64,000 nucleotides of DNA from an uncultured Lachnospiraceae bacterium (GCA_902778165.1 CACYWQ010000003.1:62001-126000), one strand, 5' to 3'. Positions 1 through 10,077 are shown, counted from the stretch's first letter. The notes: generated from the letters alone by a model not told the origin. A program made the numbers and translations.

Positions 1-269
1 CCTACAGTGATCTGAGCATCCTCGCTGCCTTCAGCCTTGAAGTTGACACCCTGATCAGACTCAGCAAAATGATATACACTTGTGCCCGGCACAGACTCAT
101 ATACGAGCATACCGTTCTTCTCAAGCTTGGTCATGGGCTTGTAGGTCTTAACCTTCATTAAGTCCCCGCCGTACTTAAAATCCTCAAGCTTAGCCTTCTC
201 ACTAAGTTCATGGTTGCCGAAGCTTAAGCTTCCGTCCTGTTCCACACGCAATAATTCACTTACTGCCAT
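1..269 (-). CDS. Conserved Lachnospiraceae protein often labelled endosialidase (5' end only)
   Basis: Only the first 89 codons are present; the gene runs off the left edge of the window. The ATG at 269-267 has a GGAGG about nine bases upstream. The peptide opens MAVSELLRVEQDG and contains a NGMLVYESVPGT segment. I recognise this opening from small Lachnospiraceae/Clostridium proteins commonly auto-annotated 'endosialidase', a label without known experimental support. It follows clpC by 23 bases on the same strand, so it probably belongs to the same transcript. No catalytic residues can be assigned, and function is unknown. Confidence 0.75.
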   Translation of the reverse strand, partial: MAVSELLRVEQDGSLSFGNHELSEKAKLEDFKYGGDLMKVKTYKPMTKLEKNGMLVYESVPGTSVYHFAESDQGVNFKAEGSEDAQITV

Positions 270-292
270 CTTGGTAATCCTCCATGTGATAT

Positions 293-2743
293 CTATTTAG
301 TCTTATTTACCTTAAATACAATCTTCTTATCCTTAACGCCTACCGTTACCTTATCGCCGGGTATTACCCGCTTGCATAGTATCTCTTCTGCAAGTTTATC
401 TTCGATCTCCGTCTGAATGGCTCTCTTAAGAGGACGCGCACCCATCTTAAGATTAGAGAAATTATCAACTAAATACTTCTTAACCGAAGCACTAAGCGTA
501 AGAGATATATCCATCTGTTCCTTGCATCTTGCGCTTAAGTTGGCTGCAAGCAGGGTAACAATGGACATCATATCTTCCTTGGTAAGGGCATGGAACACCA
601 TTATCTCATCGATACGGTTAAGGAATTCAGGCTTAAACATCCTCTTGACCTCGTCCATTACGCCGTTTTTCATGCGATCATAATCTTTGTTGTTATCCTT
701 GGATGTCTCAAATCCTAAGTTTTTAGGTTCCACTATCCTCATGGCACCTGCATTGGATGTCATGATAATAACCGTATTCTTAAAGCTTACCTTGCGTCCC
801 TTGGCATCCGTAATATGTCCGTCATCAAGTACCTGTAACAGTACATTGAATACATCCGGATGTGCCTTCTCTATCTCGTCAAACAGTACAACGCTGTATG
901 GATTGCGCCTTACCTTCTCGGATAACTGACCACCGTCTTCAAATCCCACATATCCCGGAGGTGAACCAATCATCTTGGATACGGTATGACTCTCCATGTA
1001 TTCGGACATGTCGACTCTTATAAGTGCATTCTCAGAGCCGAACATCGCCTCTGCCAATGCCTTACTAAGCTCGGTCTTACCTACGCCTGTAGGTCCTAAG
1101 AATAAGAAAGAACCTATCGGGCGCTTGGGGTCCTGAAGTCCCACTCTGCCTCTTCTCATGGCCTTAGAGAGAGCTTCAACCGCCTCATTCTGGCCTATTA
1201 CACGCTTATGTAAGATGCTTTCAAGCTTCATAAGCCTTGCGGACTCCTTCTCATTAAGCTTGGATACCGGAATCTTGGTCCACATAGCTACAACCGAAGC
1301 AATAGCATCTTCATTAACTATATACTGCTTCTTTGATGCGCTCTTAGCTTCCCTGGTACGCATCTTATTAAGCTTCTCAATAAGCTTATCTTCCTGTCTC
1401 TTAAGCTCACCCGCCTGAGTGAATGCCTCTATCTTAATAGAGCGTTCTATCTGCTTATCAAGCTTGCTTATCTCGGCTTCAAGTTCACCTATCTTAGACT
1501 GCTTAACAGGCGCATTAAGTCGTATGGCACTTGCAGCCTCATCAATAAGGTCTATTGCCTTATCAGGAAGATTTCTGTCATTGATATATCTTGATGATAA
1601 TCTTACGGCAGCATCTATGGCTTCATCCGTAATTGTTACCTTATGATGCTCTTCGTATTTATGCGCGATACCCTTAAGGATTCTGATAGCCTCTTCTTCT
1701 GTAGGCTCAGCCACATCTACGGGCTGGAATCTTCTCTCAAGAGCCGCATCCTTCTCAACATACTTACGGTACTCACCTATGGTGGTAGCACCTATAAGCT
1801 GTATCTCTCCTCTTGCAAGGGAAGGTTTGAGTATATTGGATGCATCTATTGCACCCTCAGCTCCGCCGGCACCGATAAGAGTATGAATCTCATCTAAGAA
1901 TAAAATGATATTGCCCGCTTCAATGACTTCTTTCATCACCTTCTTGATGCGCTCTTCGAATTCACCTCTGTACTTACTTCCGGCTACCATTCCCGATAAA
2001 TCAAGCGTAAGTAATCTCTTATTCTTAACCGTATCGGGTACTTCATCCGCAACAATCCTCTGGGCTAATCCCTCAACAATTGCAGTCTTACCTACACCGG
2101 GTTCACCAACAAGACAGGGATTGTTCTTGGTTCTTCGGCTTAATATCTGTACTACTCTTCTTATCTCATTGTCTCTTCCGACTACGGGATCAAGCTTACC
2201 TTCTGAAGCTAAAGCCGTTAAATCTCTGCTGTACTGCTCAAGCATAGAGTGGCCGGCCTTCTTTGAATTACTCTTATTCTTAAGTTCCTCGGCACCTATC
2301 TTGCCGTCTTCACCCATTGCCACAAGCACATCCACATAGAGTTTGCCCGTGTTGATTCCGACGGTTGTAAGTAACCTTGCACCGACATTCTCTCCCTCTC
2401 TTATGATACCAAGAAGTATATGTTCGGTACCGATAAGTTCGCTTCTGTATTTGATTGCAATACTCTCGGCTTCTTCCAAAACAGCCACAGCTCTTGGAGA
2501 ATATCCTCCTCTTTCTGCAATAGCCGTCGTAGAATCAGGTGCAACGAAATCTTTGATAAGTTCTATTATCTCTTTTTCGCCAGCACCGTTTTCAATCAAA
2601 ACCCTTGCAGCCACACCGGTATTCTCCTGTATAAGACCAAGCAAAATATGCTCTGTCCCTACATAACTCTGGTGTAGTTTCTTAGCTGCCTTCTCTGCCA
2701 AATGTAATGCAGTTCTTGCTTTGTCGGTATAACCTAATCTCAC
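293..2743 (-). CDS. clpC: ATP-dependent Clp protease ATP-binding subunit ClpC
   Basis: AAA+ unfoldase that feeds substrates to the ClpP peptidase in the cytosol. Counting from the longest frame, two Clp_N repeats occupy residues 1-145. AAA1 has Walker A GEPGVGKT (215-222) and Walker B LFLDEIH. A UVR-type helical segment lies near 427-460, and AAA2 has Walker A GPTGVGKT (552-559). A LGF loop (678-680) matches the ClpP-docking loop. The UVR segment and the LGF loop mark ClpC rather than ClpB. The longest frame starts at TTG 2749, but GGAGG is only one base from that codon and seven bases from GTG at 2743, so GTG is chosen. It follows the SH3 protein and purD closely. The ctsR-mcsA-mcsB genes that usually precede clpC in Bacillota are absent. 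Confidence 0.95.
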   Translation of the reverse strand: MRLGYTDKARTALHLAEKAAKKLHQSYVGTEHILLGLIQENTGVAARVLIENGAGEKEIIELIKDFVAPDSTTAIAERGGYSPRAVAVLEEAESIAIKYRSELIGTEHILLGIIREGENVGARLLTTVGINTGKLYVDVLVAMGEDGKIGAEELKNKSNSKKAGHSMLEQYSRDLTALASEGKLDPVVGRDNEIRRVVQILSRRTKNNPCLVGEPGVGKTAIVEGLAQRIVADEVPDTVKNKRLLTLDLSGMVAGSKYRGEFEERIKKVMKEVIEAGNIILFLDEIHTLIGAGGAEGAIDASNILKPSLARGEIQLIGATTIGEYRKYVEKDAALERRFQPVDVAEPTEEEAIRILKGIAHKYEEHHKVTITDEAIDAAVRLSSRYINDRNLPDKAIDLIDEAASAIRLNAPVKQSKIGELEAEISKLDKQIERSIKIEAFTQAGELKRQEDKLIEKLNKMRTREAKSASKKQYIVNEDAIASVVAMWTKIPVSKLNEKESARLMKLESILHKRVIGQNEAVEALSKAMRRGRVGLQDPKRPIGSFLFLGPTGVGKTELSKALAEAMFGSENALIRVDMSEYMESHTVSKMIGSPPGYVGFEDGGQLSEKVRRNPYSVVLFDEIEKAHPDVFNVLLQVLDDGHITDAKGRKVSFKNTVIIMTSNAGAMRIVEPKNLGFETSKDNNKDYDRMKNGVMDEVKRMFKPEFLNRIDEIMVFHALTKEDMMSIVTLLAANLSARCKEQMDISLTLSASVKKYLVDNFSNLKMGARPLKRAIQTEIEDKLAEEILCKRVIPGDKVTVGVKDKKIVFKVNKTK

Positions 2744-2769
2744 TGTCAATCCTCCGGTATATCCGGTAA

Positions 2770-4128
2770 TTAATTATCAAGATCTAAGAATTCAAATTCC
2801 ATGTCATCATCGATATCGCTTAAGCTTCTTGATGACCAAGCGCCGTCATCACCTCTTGATGCGCTTCTGCGCTCGCTTCTTTCGGGAGTACGGGTTCTTC
2901 TTACGGGACGTGTATATACTTCTTCCTCTTCCTCGTCCTCATCGTCCTCTTCTTCATCCTCATACTCATCGTAATCTCTGTTACGACCTCTGCCTAAGAA
3001 GCCTTTCTTCTGTCTGGGAGCACGTCTCCTTCTGTCGTAGTCGTCCTCCTCTTCATCCATCTCTTCTATCTCTTCTTCGTCTTCCTCGTCCTCATCATAA
3101 TCATCATCGATGTCGCCGAAGTCTTCGTAAGAATCTCTTAATCTGAACAGAAGAATTGCAACAGCCGCAATAAGAAGAAGCATTATAACCGCCATAACGA
3201 TTATTATTATCTTCATTGTCTTAACCTCACCCCTGTCATCAACTACAGGGTTAAGGCTCTGCTGCATAACATCATGGATGTTGTTGATACTCTGCTTGGT
3301 TCCGTTGATATGATCGTATAAGAACCATTCTTCGATTCCTTCGCTGTTGGCCTCATACTTAACTTCGTAGTCATTACTAACTGCAGGAGTCTCGGGTACT
3401 TCGGGAACTTCCTCTTCAACAGGCTCTTCTTCTGCTTCTTGATCAGCCTTGGTGGCCGTAACTGTAAGAAAATCTGATCTTATGAATCCTTCGATACTCT
3501 TGCCGTTATCCTCATAGCTTACCTGATACCATGTCTTGCCGTCAGACCCTGTTGCTTCACCTGTGATTGTGACTTCCTGGCCGTTGCCTGCGCTTGCTTT
3601 CTTATCAGACTTGGTTGAAGCATTGCTTCTGACAGTTACCGAATCAGCTGATACGCTACCTGTTACTGCATCTGACTCAACTACTTCTGCAGCGGGTTCG
3701 GGTTCTGACTTGGTCTCTGTCTTGGTCTCTTCCTTCTTAGTCTCTGTCTTAGTTTCTTCTTTCTTGGTCTCTGTCTTGGTCTCTTCTTTCTTAGTCTCTG
3801 TCTTTGATGAAGAATCCGAACTTGAAACGCTTCCGTCCGGTGTAGACACAAGATCAGCTCTTATATATCCGGTCGTATCTCCTTCAACCTTGACTTTGTA
3901 CCATGTATATCCGTCGGAAGCCGTTACTTCTCCCAACACATCAAGTTTCTTACCGTTATCTACGCTTGATATTGCCTCAGATGTTGTACTTGCATCACTT
4001 CTGATTCTGCAAGGACCGTCCGTAACCGTAATCGTGGCAGCCAATGCCTGATTAAGGTCGCCTCCGAACATTCCGAATGCTGCAACAAGCGCAACAAGCG
4101 TTAATACGTACCTAATACCTTTTCTCAT
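2770..4128 (-). CDS. Secreted/membrane protein with two SH3b domains and a long acidic cytoplasmic tail
   Basis: 452 residues. An N-terminal signal sequence (MRKGIRYVLTLVALVAAFGM) is followed by two bacterial SH3 (SH3b) domains at about 32-95 and 160-227. These are joined by a Lys/Glu/Thr tandem repeat (unit KKEETKTET, about 3.5 copies, near 108-142). A membrane segment (IIIIVMAVIMLLLIAAVAIL) lies near 305-328, and the tail is very rich in Asp/Glu with a basic patch. SH3b domains commonly bind cell-wall peptides, so the N-terminal part is probably outside the membrane; the acidic tail would then be cytoplasmic. The ATG has an AAGGAGAGGAG site. It sits between purD and clpC. No enzymatic domain is seen. 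A wall-sensing or scaffold role is inference. Confidence 0.8.
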   Translation of the reverse strand: MRKGIRYVLTLVALVAAFGMFGGDLNQALAATITVTDGPCRIRSDASTTSEAISSVDNGKKLDVLGEVTASDGYTWYKVKVEGDTTGYIRADLVSTPDGSVSSSDSSSKTETKKEETKTETKKEETKTETKKEETKTETKSEPEPAAEVVESDAVTGSVSADSVTVRSNASTKSDKKASAGNGQEVTITGEATGSDGKTWYQVSYEDNGKSIEGFIRSDFLTVTATKADQEAEEEPVEEEVPEVPETPAVSNDYEVKYEANSEGIEEWFLYDHINGTKQSINNIHDVMQQSLNPVVDDRGEVKTMKIIIIVMAVIMLLLIAAVAILLFRLRDSYEDFGDIDDDYDEDEEDEEEIEEMDEEEDDYDRRRRAPRQKKGFLGRGRNRDYDEYEDEEEDDEDEEEEEVYTRPVRRTRTPERSERRSASRGDDGAWSSRSLSDIDDDMEFEFLDLDN

Positions 4129-4143
4129 TTAAAACTCCTCTCC

Positions 4144-5415
4144 TTAGATTTCGTCTATTGCCTTTCCAATGTCATTTCTCATGTATTTACCGTCAAAATC
4201 CACCCACGCCGTAGCTTCATAAGCCTTGGCTCTGGCTTCCTTAAGCGTATTTCCTTTGGCAGTTATTCCAAGTACTCTTCCGCCGTTAGTCACTACATTG
4301 TTATTATCAAGCTTAGTGCCTGCGTGGAAACAATAATATCCTTCTTTATTATCGAATGCCTCTAATCCTGTTATAGTCTTGCCCTTCTCATACTTAACAG
4401 GATAACCTGCCGATGCAAGTACCACGCATACTGCCGCATTGTCTTCAAATCTAAGATCTATATCGGATAATGTGCCGTCCACACATGCTTCCATTACATC
4501 TATAATATCATTAGTCATTCTGGGAAGCACTACCTGAGCTTCGGGATCTCCGAATCTTGCATTGTACTCAAGCACCTTGGGACCGTCCTTGGTTAACATA
4601 AGTCCGAAGAATATAACTCCTTTAAATGTTCTTCCCTCTGATGCCATGGCATCAACTGTTGCCTGATATATATGCTCCTTACAGAACTTATCAACTTCAT
4701 CCGTATAGAAGGGGCTGGGTGAGAATGTGCCCATTCCTCCTGTATTAAGACCTATATCGTTATCTCCTGCTCTCTTATGATCCTGAGCAGAGGTCATGAT
4801 CTTAATTGTCTTACCATCAGTAAATGACAGAACTGATACTTCTCTTCCGGTCATAAATTCCTCTATGACCATCTTTGAGCCTGCATCACCGAATTTCTTA
4901 TCAAGCATTATCTCCTTAGCACCGGCTAAGGCCTCATCAAGTGTATTGCAGATAAGTACGCCCTTACCAAGAGCAAGTCCGTCCGCCTTAAGTACTATCG
5001 GCATCTTTGCACTTTTAAGATAGGTTACGGCGTCATCATAATTATCAAAATTCTCATAAGCAGCTGTGGGAATACCGTATTTCTTCATTAACTCCTTAGA
5101 AAAAGCCTTGCTGCCTTCAAGTATTGCCGCATTCTTCTTAGGTCCGAATGTACGGATTCCGGCTTCTTCCATCCTATCCGTAAGTCCGCCCACAAGGGGA
5201 TCGTCCATTCCTACGATACAGAAATCTATGCCTTCGCTTACGGCAAACTCCACAAGCTTGTCAAATTCCATGGGACCTATATTAACGCAGGTTGCAATCT
5301 TGGCTATTCCGGCATTGCCCGGTGCACAATAAAGCTTATCTACCTTAGGACTCTTGGCCGCACATGTACATATGGCATGCTCTCTTCCGCCGCCGCCTAC
5401 TACCAATACTTTCAT
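4144..5415 (-). CDS. purD: Phosphoribosylamine--glycine ligase
   Basis: Second step of de novo purine synthesis: joins glycine to phosphoribosylamine using ATP, giving GAR. It begins MKVLVVGGGGREHAI, the diagnostic PurD N-terminus. An ATP-grasp fold follows, with KADGLALGKGV and EYNARFGDPEAQ segments typical of the family, and at 423 residues it has the usual length. The longest frame adds five residues (MLGGY), but the SD GGAGG sits directly before the ATG at 5415, so that start is used. It is last of four purine genes (purE-purM-purN-purD) with 16 bases to purN. Confidence 0.97.
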   Translation of the reverse strand: MKVLVVGGGGREHAICTCAAKSPKVDKLYCAPGNAGIAKIATCVNIGPMEFDKLVEFAVSEGIDFCIVGMDDPLVGGLTDRMEEAGIRTFGPKKNAAILEGSKAFSKELMKKYGIPTAAYENFDNYDDAVTYLKSAKMPIVLKADGLALGKGVLICNTLDEALAGAKEIMLDKKFGDAGSKMVIEEFMTGREVSVLSFTDGKTIKIMTSAQDHKRAGDNDIGLNTGGMGTFSPSPFYTDEVDKFCKEHIYQATVDAMASEGRTFKGVIFFGLMLTKDGPKVLEYNARFGDPEAQVVLPRMTNDIIDVMEACVDGTLSDIDLRFEDNAAVCVVLASAGYPVKYEKGKTITGLEAFDNKEGYYCFHAGTKLDNNNVVTNGGRVLGITAKGNTLKEARAKAYEATAWVDFDGKYMRNDIGKAIDEI

Positions 5416-5431
5416 ATATCCTCCTAACAAT

Positions 5432-6028
5432 CTATGAGATCTTATATCCCTTGGCTATCATATCTATAGCCTTAGGTAAGATTATCCACTCAGCCTGCTC
5501 CATCACTCTTCTCTGAAGTACTTCCGGTGTATCACCTTCCATAACTTCTACTGCTTTCTGAAGTATTATAGGACCGGTATCTGTTCCTTCATCAACGAAA
5601 TGTACCGTAGCTCCGGTTACTTTAACTCCGCGTTCAAGAGCCTTCTCATGGACTTTAAGCCCGTAACAACCCTTGCCGCAGAATGACGGTATCAAAGAAG
5701 GATGGATATTGATTATCTTATTCCTGTATTTGGCTACCATCGTCGCAGGAATATTAACAAGGAATCCCGCAAGTACTACAAGATCAGGATCATATTTATC
5801 AACCGTATTAAGCAATGCCTCATTGAATGCTTCTCTGTCATCATAATTCTTAGGGCTTACACATACGGCATCAATTCCCGCCAGCTTAGCTCTTGTTAAT
5901 GCATAAGCATCCGCATTATTGCTTATAACTCCGACAATCCTAGTATCGGATATTGTTCCGTCAGCAACCTTATCTATTATGGCCTGAAGATTGGTTCCGC
6001 CTCCGGATACACATACCACAATGTCCAA
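5432..6028 (-). CDS. purN: Phosphoribosylglycinamide formyltransferase
   Basis: Transfers a formyl group from 10-formyl-THF to GAR in purine synthesis. It has the GAR-binding N-terminus VSGGGTNLQAI, the catalytic INIHPSLIPSF segment (Asn and His of the active site) and HFVDEGTDTGPII with the conserved Asp. At 198 residues it is family length. The start is TTG: GGGAGG lies six bases upstream of TTG at 6028 and there is no ATG nearby, so this is a non-canonical start. It lies between purM and purD in the purine cluster. Confidence 0.96.
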   Translation of the reverse strand: MDIVVCVSGGGTNLQAIIDKVADGTISDTRIVGVISNNADAYALTRAKLAGIDAVCVSPKNYDDREAFNEALLNTVDKYDPDLVVLAGFLVNIPATMVAKYRNKIINIHPSLIPSFCGKGCYGLKVHEKALERGVKVTGATVHFVDEGTDTGPIILQKAVEVMEGDTPEVLQRRVMEQAEWIILPKAIDMIAKGYKIS

Positions 6029-6066
6029 TTTGATCCTCCCGCTTACTTATATCTTATAAGTCAGTA

Positions 6067-7098
6067 CTATATAAGTTCTACTTCCTTATTACCCTTAACT
6101 ACCTCACCGACAACATATGCCTTGTCTCCGGCTTTCTCAATTGCCTTAATCGCGGCATCCGAATCAGCTTTATTAACAGCGACGACCATTCCAAGGCCCA
6201 TGTTATAGGTATTGTACATCATCTTATCATCTATACCGCCCTTTGATTGTAACAATGCAAATATGGGAGGTATGGGATAACTGTCTTTACTTATCTTAAC
6301 AGCCACTCCGTCAGGAAGCATACGAGGAATATTCTCATAGAATCCGCCGCCTGTAATATGCGAGCAGCCCTTAACCTTGATTCCGGCTTCCTTAACATTC
6401 TTAAGAGCATTTACGTATATTCTGGTGGGTCTTATAAGGGCTTCTCCCAGAGTCTCACCAAGCTCATCATAATATGTATTAAGGCTTTCCTTGGTCATCT
6501 CGAATACCTTACGAACCAATGAAAAACCATTACTATGCACACCTGTGGATGCTATGCCTATCAAAGCATCTCCTTCGGATATGTCTTCGCCCGTGATCAT
6601 ATCCTTCCTGTCTACTACACCTACGGTGAATCCGGCAAGATCGTATTCATCCTCAGGCATAAGTCCCGGATGCTCAGCTGTCTCACCGCCTACAAGCGCC
6701 GCACCGGACTGCTTGCAACCTTCGGCAACACCCTTAACAATTGCCGCTATTTTCTCGGGGATGTTCTTGCCACATGCTATATAATCTAAGAAGAACAACG
6801 GCTCACCGCCCGAACATACCACATCATTAACACACATTGCAACCGCATCGATTCCGATGGTATCATGCTTATCCATTAAGAAAGCAAGCTTAACCTTGGT
6901 TCCGCAACCGTCTGTGCCGGACAGAAGCACGGGGTCTTCCATATTCTTGATATTCTTAAGAGAGAACGCTCCCGCGAATCCTCCTATTCCGCCTAATACT
7001 TCGGGTCTTACCGTAGACTTAACATAGTCTTTCATAAGCTCAACCGACTTATAACCTGCTTCGATATCCACTCCGGATGATTTGTAATCCAGTGCCAT
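6067..7098 (-). CDS. purM: Phosphoribosylformylglycinamidine cyclo-ligase (AIR synthetase)
   Basis: Closes the imidazole ring, converting FGAM to AIR with ATP. The N-terminal LLSGTDGCGTKVKLAF segment and VGGETAEHPGLMP are PurM hallmarks, and the C-terminal part carries SHITGGGFYENIPRMLP. It has 343 residues, normal for the family. The ATG is preceded by AAGGAGGAAGC. It lies 12 bases downstream of purE and 38 bases upstream of purN, so it is probably cotranscribed with them. Confidence 0.97.
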   Translation of the reverse strand: MALDYKSSGVDIEAGYKSVELMKDYVKSTVRPEVLGGIGGFAGAFSLKNIKNMEDPVLLSGTDGCGTKVKLAFLMDKHDTIGIDAVAMCVNDVVCSGGEPLFFLDYIACGKNIPEKIAAIVKGVAEGCKQSGAALVGGETAEHPGLMPEDEYDLAGFTVGVVDRKDMITGEDISEGDALIGIASTGVHSNGFSLVRKVFEMTKESLNTYYDELGETLGEALIRPTRIYVNALKNVKEAGIKVKGCSHITGGGFYENIPRMLPDGVAVKISKDSYPIPPIFALLQSKGGIDDKMMYNTYNMGLGMVVAVNKADSDAAIKAIEKAGDKAYVVGEVVKGNKEVELI

Positions 7099-7110
7099 GC
7101 TTCCTCCTTA

Positions 7111-7629
7111 CTACTTGGTGTAATTCTTATATCCTACTTCTTTAAGTTTCTTATCCTTGGCTACGACCTGGTCCTTAAGACCTTCCTTATATGCAACCAG
7201 CTTATCTCTTAATTTATCATCGCTTATTGCAAGCATTCTGGCCGCAAGCAATGCCGCGTTGGCACCTCCGCCTATAGCTACTGTTGCTACCGGAATTCCC
7301 GAAGGCATCTGTACTATCGAGTATAAGGCGTCTTCTCCGCCTAATGCTCCGCCTCCCATCGGTATTCCGATAACGGGAAGAGGGAAAATAGCAGCGCACA
7401 TACCGGGTAAGTGAGCCGCCATGCCTGCGCCCGCGATAATAACCTTAATGCCCCTGCCTTCGGCCTCCTTGGCATATGTAAAGAACTCTTCGGGCTCTCT
7501 GTGAGCTGAGATAATATTCATCTCATATCCGATACCCAACTCTTCAAGTATATCGGCTGCCTTACTCATTACGGGCATATCCGAATCGCTGCCCATAACA
7601 ATGCTTACCTTAATATCATTTGCTGCCAT
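7111..7629 (-). CDS. purE: 5-(carboxyamino)imidazole ribonucleotide mutase / AIR carboxylase PurE
   Basis: Carries out carboxylation or carboxylate shift to CAIR in purine synthesis. The GSDSDMPVM nucleotide-binding loop and ISAHREPEEFF (with the catalytic His) are diagnostic, and AGAGMAAHLPGM follows. It has 172 residues. No purK lies next to it, so whether it uses N5-CAIR (class I) or CO2 and AIR directly (class II) cannot be decided here. The SD is GGAGG six bases before the ATG. It is first of the four clustered pur genes. Confidence 0.96.
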   Translation of the reverse strand: MAANDIKVSIVMGSDSDMPVMSKAADILEELGIGYEMNIISAHREPEEFFTYAKEAEGRGIKVIIAGAGMAAHLPGMCAAIFPLPVIGIPMGGGALGGEDALYSIVQMPSGIPVATVAIGGGANAALLAARMLAISDDKLRDKLVAYKEGLKDQVVAKDKKLKEVGYKNYTK

Positions 7630-7644
7630 ATTAATCCTCCGTCT

Positions 7645-9723
7645 TTATAATGATGCATCTAAGGGCTTATTGAGTTCTTCGCATCCCTTAAGTACAAATC
7701 TTCCGTCTCTTATTATATCAGTCTTCTCGCCATCTGCACTAATTGCCGTAATTGATTTAAGTTCATCATAAGGAATCGTTATATCCGTATGACAACCGAA
7801 ATATGCCTTAAGCGGGTCAGTATTGCGAAGAGCCGATATCGAATTCTCTCTTGCAACAATTGCCTTACCGTCGGGATTATAGGTCACCATATCCTCTTCA
7901 TGAGAATAACACGTATCTCCCACGGCGAAATGCGGTCCCGTCTTCTCGGCTATAAGAATCGGCATTATGCTCTCAAGATTATAACGCTTGGTCATCATAT
8001 AGGCCGTCGTATTGGTACCTATGGCGAACTCTCCCATGGGAAGAGTCCCATGGAAGAAGAGCAGATACTTCATTATATATTCTTTGTTATCTTCTTCCTT
8101 ATCATAATTGCCGCATGTATATGAAGCAATCTTGCCATCCTTAAATCCAAGCCTAAGGTCCTTAAAGGGCATTTCGTTAAGATATACGTTCTTAACGTGC
8201 AGAATTCCCTCCGTGCCCTCAAGCCTCGGTGATGTAAATACCTCACCTACGGGAATATTGACATCCGCAACACAGTTCTCAAATATGGTCTCATGTTCGG
8301 GGTCTGCCAGTCTGTGTAAGTTAACCTTAATGTCTGTCTTATTGTCTCCCGCGCCCAGAATATGCACATATTCCGCTTTATCAAGGGCATCTATAATCTT
8401 CTGCTGTATATCTCTGTATAACGTATAGTCAAGGGTATTAAGCTTAACGGTCTCATCAAATATCTTCTCAAAATCCTTACCGATATCCGGTATGGGGAAA
8501 GCGATTATCGTAAAGCTTCTCTCATCGCCCTTAACATATTCATTAAGAATATCAACGGATCTGGCCGTGTATTCCGCATACAGCGTATTGTACTCATCAT
8601 TCGTCTTATATACGCTGTCCTTGGCAATTATGGGCTTATTGTGCGCACCGAATGATTCTATTACGGCAGGTCCACCGAATCCCGAAGTGTTAATCTTAAG
8701 TTTCTCCAATGAATTCTTATAGCACATCAAACGATGTTCCATAAGCTTACGGGTAAAATACATTACCCTGTCATTCTCATGGTCGGCTTCAAACTGTCTG
8801 TTAGCAAGAGTTGAACTGTACCCTACCTTATTAAGCCTTCTGCCTGCCATGAAGCTTAACTCTGCGCGTCTGAATGAGGTCTTAATGCCTATATCTTCTA
8901 GGATAGCGACAGCCTTCCTTACCACACGCTCAAATCCAATGAAGTATCTTATCTCCGCAAGATTCTTGATCTTAATATCCTTGCCTGTAGCCTCAAATCC
9001 TTTGACATATCCGCCTATAAATACGGAAGCCATAAGGTCTATGTCATCTTCAGACATACCTGCCAGATATTCAGACATCTTCACTTCATTATCGGTTATA
9101 TATTCACCGTACTCATACAGATATGAAGGATCGCTTAGATCCGCTTCCTCTATAATCCTGCCGGCTACGCCGTTATTATCCGCTCTGTATAATATGCCGG
9201 CTGCATGATCGGTTATATCCTGGGAATGATCAAATACATGGTCTGCAAATACGGTGGTGATCAACTCTACCGTAAACTCTTCGTTATCATCAGTTGCAGC
9301 CCTGTATGCTCCGTATATCTCAAGGAATAATTCAAGCTTAAGAACTATTGCCTCTGTGTCTGCTTCATATGCATAACCAATTAAGGATGTGAGCTCGGCA
9401 TACACGGCACTTAACGCTCTTCCGATATCGGCACCGAGGCGTTCAACCGCAACATCCGGATTAAGGAAACTTCCCTCATATCCGTCCGTTAAACGAACAT
9501 ACAGTCCGTCAAGGAGCGTTCTCTTATCTTCAAGGGACATATCCTTAAGTGCGCCGGTTTTTACAAGGTCAGCCGCTTTAATAACATCTGTTATAAAACT
9601 GCAGACTTCCGTGAAGTACTCACTGAATCCGTCATTTACCTTAAGTTCGTCCGCTATAAGAGCTATTCTGTCCTTATATATATCATACAGCTCTGTGGCC
9701 ATGCTATCCGTCTTATCTGACAT
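7645..9723 (-). CDS. M29-type metallo-aminopeptidase with a long N-terminal extension
   Basis: The C-terminal 400 residues resemble peptidase family M29 (AmpS/AmpT/PepS). All six family metal and active-site positions can be assigned by order and spacing: Glu494 in GEVFTSP, Glu565 in LPMGEFAIG, His598 in GPHFAVGD, Tyr606, His645 and Asp647 in CHTDITI. M29 enzymes are cytosolic dizinc or cobalt aminopeptidases of about 400-410 residues. This one has 692, so about 290 helical residues precede the catalytic part and have no assigned role. The SD is GGAAG nine to ten bases before the ATG. It sits between pyrE with a small membrane protein and purE, suggesting cotranscription. A link to nucleotide synthesis is not evident. 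Confidence 0.85.
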   Translation of the reverse strand: MSDKTDSMATELYDIYKDRIALIADELKVNDGFSEYFTEVCSFITDVIKAADLVKTGALKDMSLEDKRTLLDGLYVRLTDGYEGSFLNPDVAVERLGADIGRALSAVYAELTSLIGYAYEADTEAIVLKLELFLEIYGAYRAATDDNEEFTVELITTVFADHVFDHSQDITDHAAGILYRADNNGVAGRIIEEADLSDPSYLYEYGEYITDNEVKMSEYLAGMSEDDIDLMASVFIGGYVKGFEATGKDIKIKNLAEIRYFIGFERVVRKAVAILEDIGIKTSFRRAELSFMAGRRLNKVGYSSTLANRQFEADHENDRVMYFTRKLMEHRLMCYKNSLEKLKINTSGFGGPAVIESFGAHNKPIIAKDSVYKTNDEYNTLYAEYTARSVDILNEYVKGDERSFTIIAFPIPDIGKDFEKIFDETVKLNTLDYTLYRDIQQKIIDALDKAEYVHILGAGDNKTDIKVNLHRLADPEHETIFENCVADVNIPVGEVFTSPRLEGTEGILHVKNVYLNEMPFKDLRLGFKDGKIASYTCGNYDKEEDNKEYIMKYLLFFHGTLPMGEFAIGTNTTAYMMTKRYNLESIMPILIAEKTGPHFAVGDTCYSHEEDMVTYNPDGKAIVARENSISALRNTDPLKAYFGCHTDITIPYDELKSITAISADGEKTDIIRDGRFVLKGCEELNKPLDASL

Positions 9724-9759
9724 ATAATCTATCTTCCTTAAATCGGATCAACCGCAATA

Positions 9760-10077
9760 TTACATATAGGCACCTGCATATAGTATCGCACTTATACCCA
9801 TAATGGCAAGTATATTAAGTATCATTCCTATATATGCGAATATGTGGAAACGTTCCGATTCCTGTCTTCCGATAAGCCCGAGTATGATTCCGATGAATGC
9901 GAACACCAGAACAAGTACACAGGCTGAGGCGAAACGAAGCGGTGCCGAGCCGCCCCTGGCATAGGTATTATAGACCACATAGGTGATAGACACCAGATTA
10001 ATTACTCCTAAGGCCGAAGACATTATACCTTTGCCCGTATGCTGTTTGTCAGTATATATGTATTTACGACTAAGCAT
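9760..10077 (-). CDS. Small membrane protein, possibly DUF6142-like
   Basis: 105 residues with three predicted membrane helices: GVINLVSITYVVYN; ACVLVLVFAFIGIILGLIG; FAYIGMILNILAIMGISAIL. A short polar N-terminus (MLSRKYIYTDKQ) precedes them. The longest frame would start nine codons earlier inside pyrE. The ATG at 10077 is preferred because it overlaps the pyrE stop (GAATGCTTAG) and GGAG lies about ten bases upstream, which suggests translational coupling. The layout resembles a Lachnospiraceae family I recall as DUF6142, but that assignment is tentative and no function is known. Confidence 0.75.
   Translation of the reverse strand: MLSRKYIYTDKQHTGKGIMSSALGVINLVSITYVVYNTYARGGSAPLRFASACVLVLVFAFIGIILGLIGRQESERFHIFAYIGMILNILAIMGISAILYAGAYM

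Noticed and set aside
2744-2769. TTG start of clpC at 2749
   Set aside because: GGAGG is only one base from the TTG but seven from GTG 2743, so the GTG is used.
3700-3805. Short tandem repeats that might suggest a CRISPR or satellite array
   Set aside because: The unit is 27 bases and stays in frame as the KKEETKTET protein repeat, with no unique spacers, so it is a coding repeat.
3536-4051. Plus-strand open frame of 171 codons opposite the SH3 protein
   Set aside because: It is the reverse of the repetitive Lys/Glu/Thr region, giving a Ser/Val/Leu-rich low-complexity peptide. It has no SD, and the minus-strand gene has a signal peptide and recognised domains.
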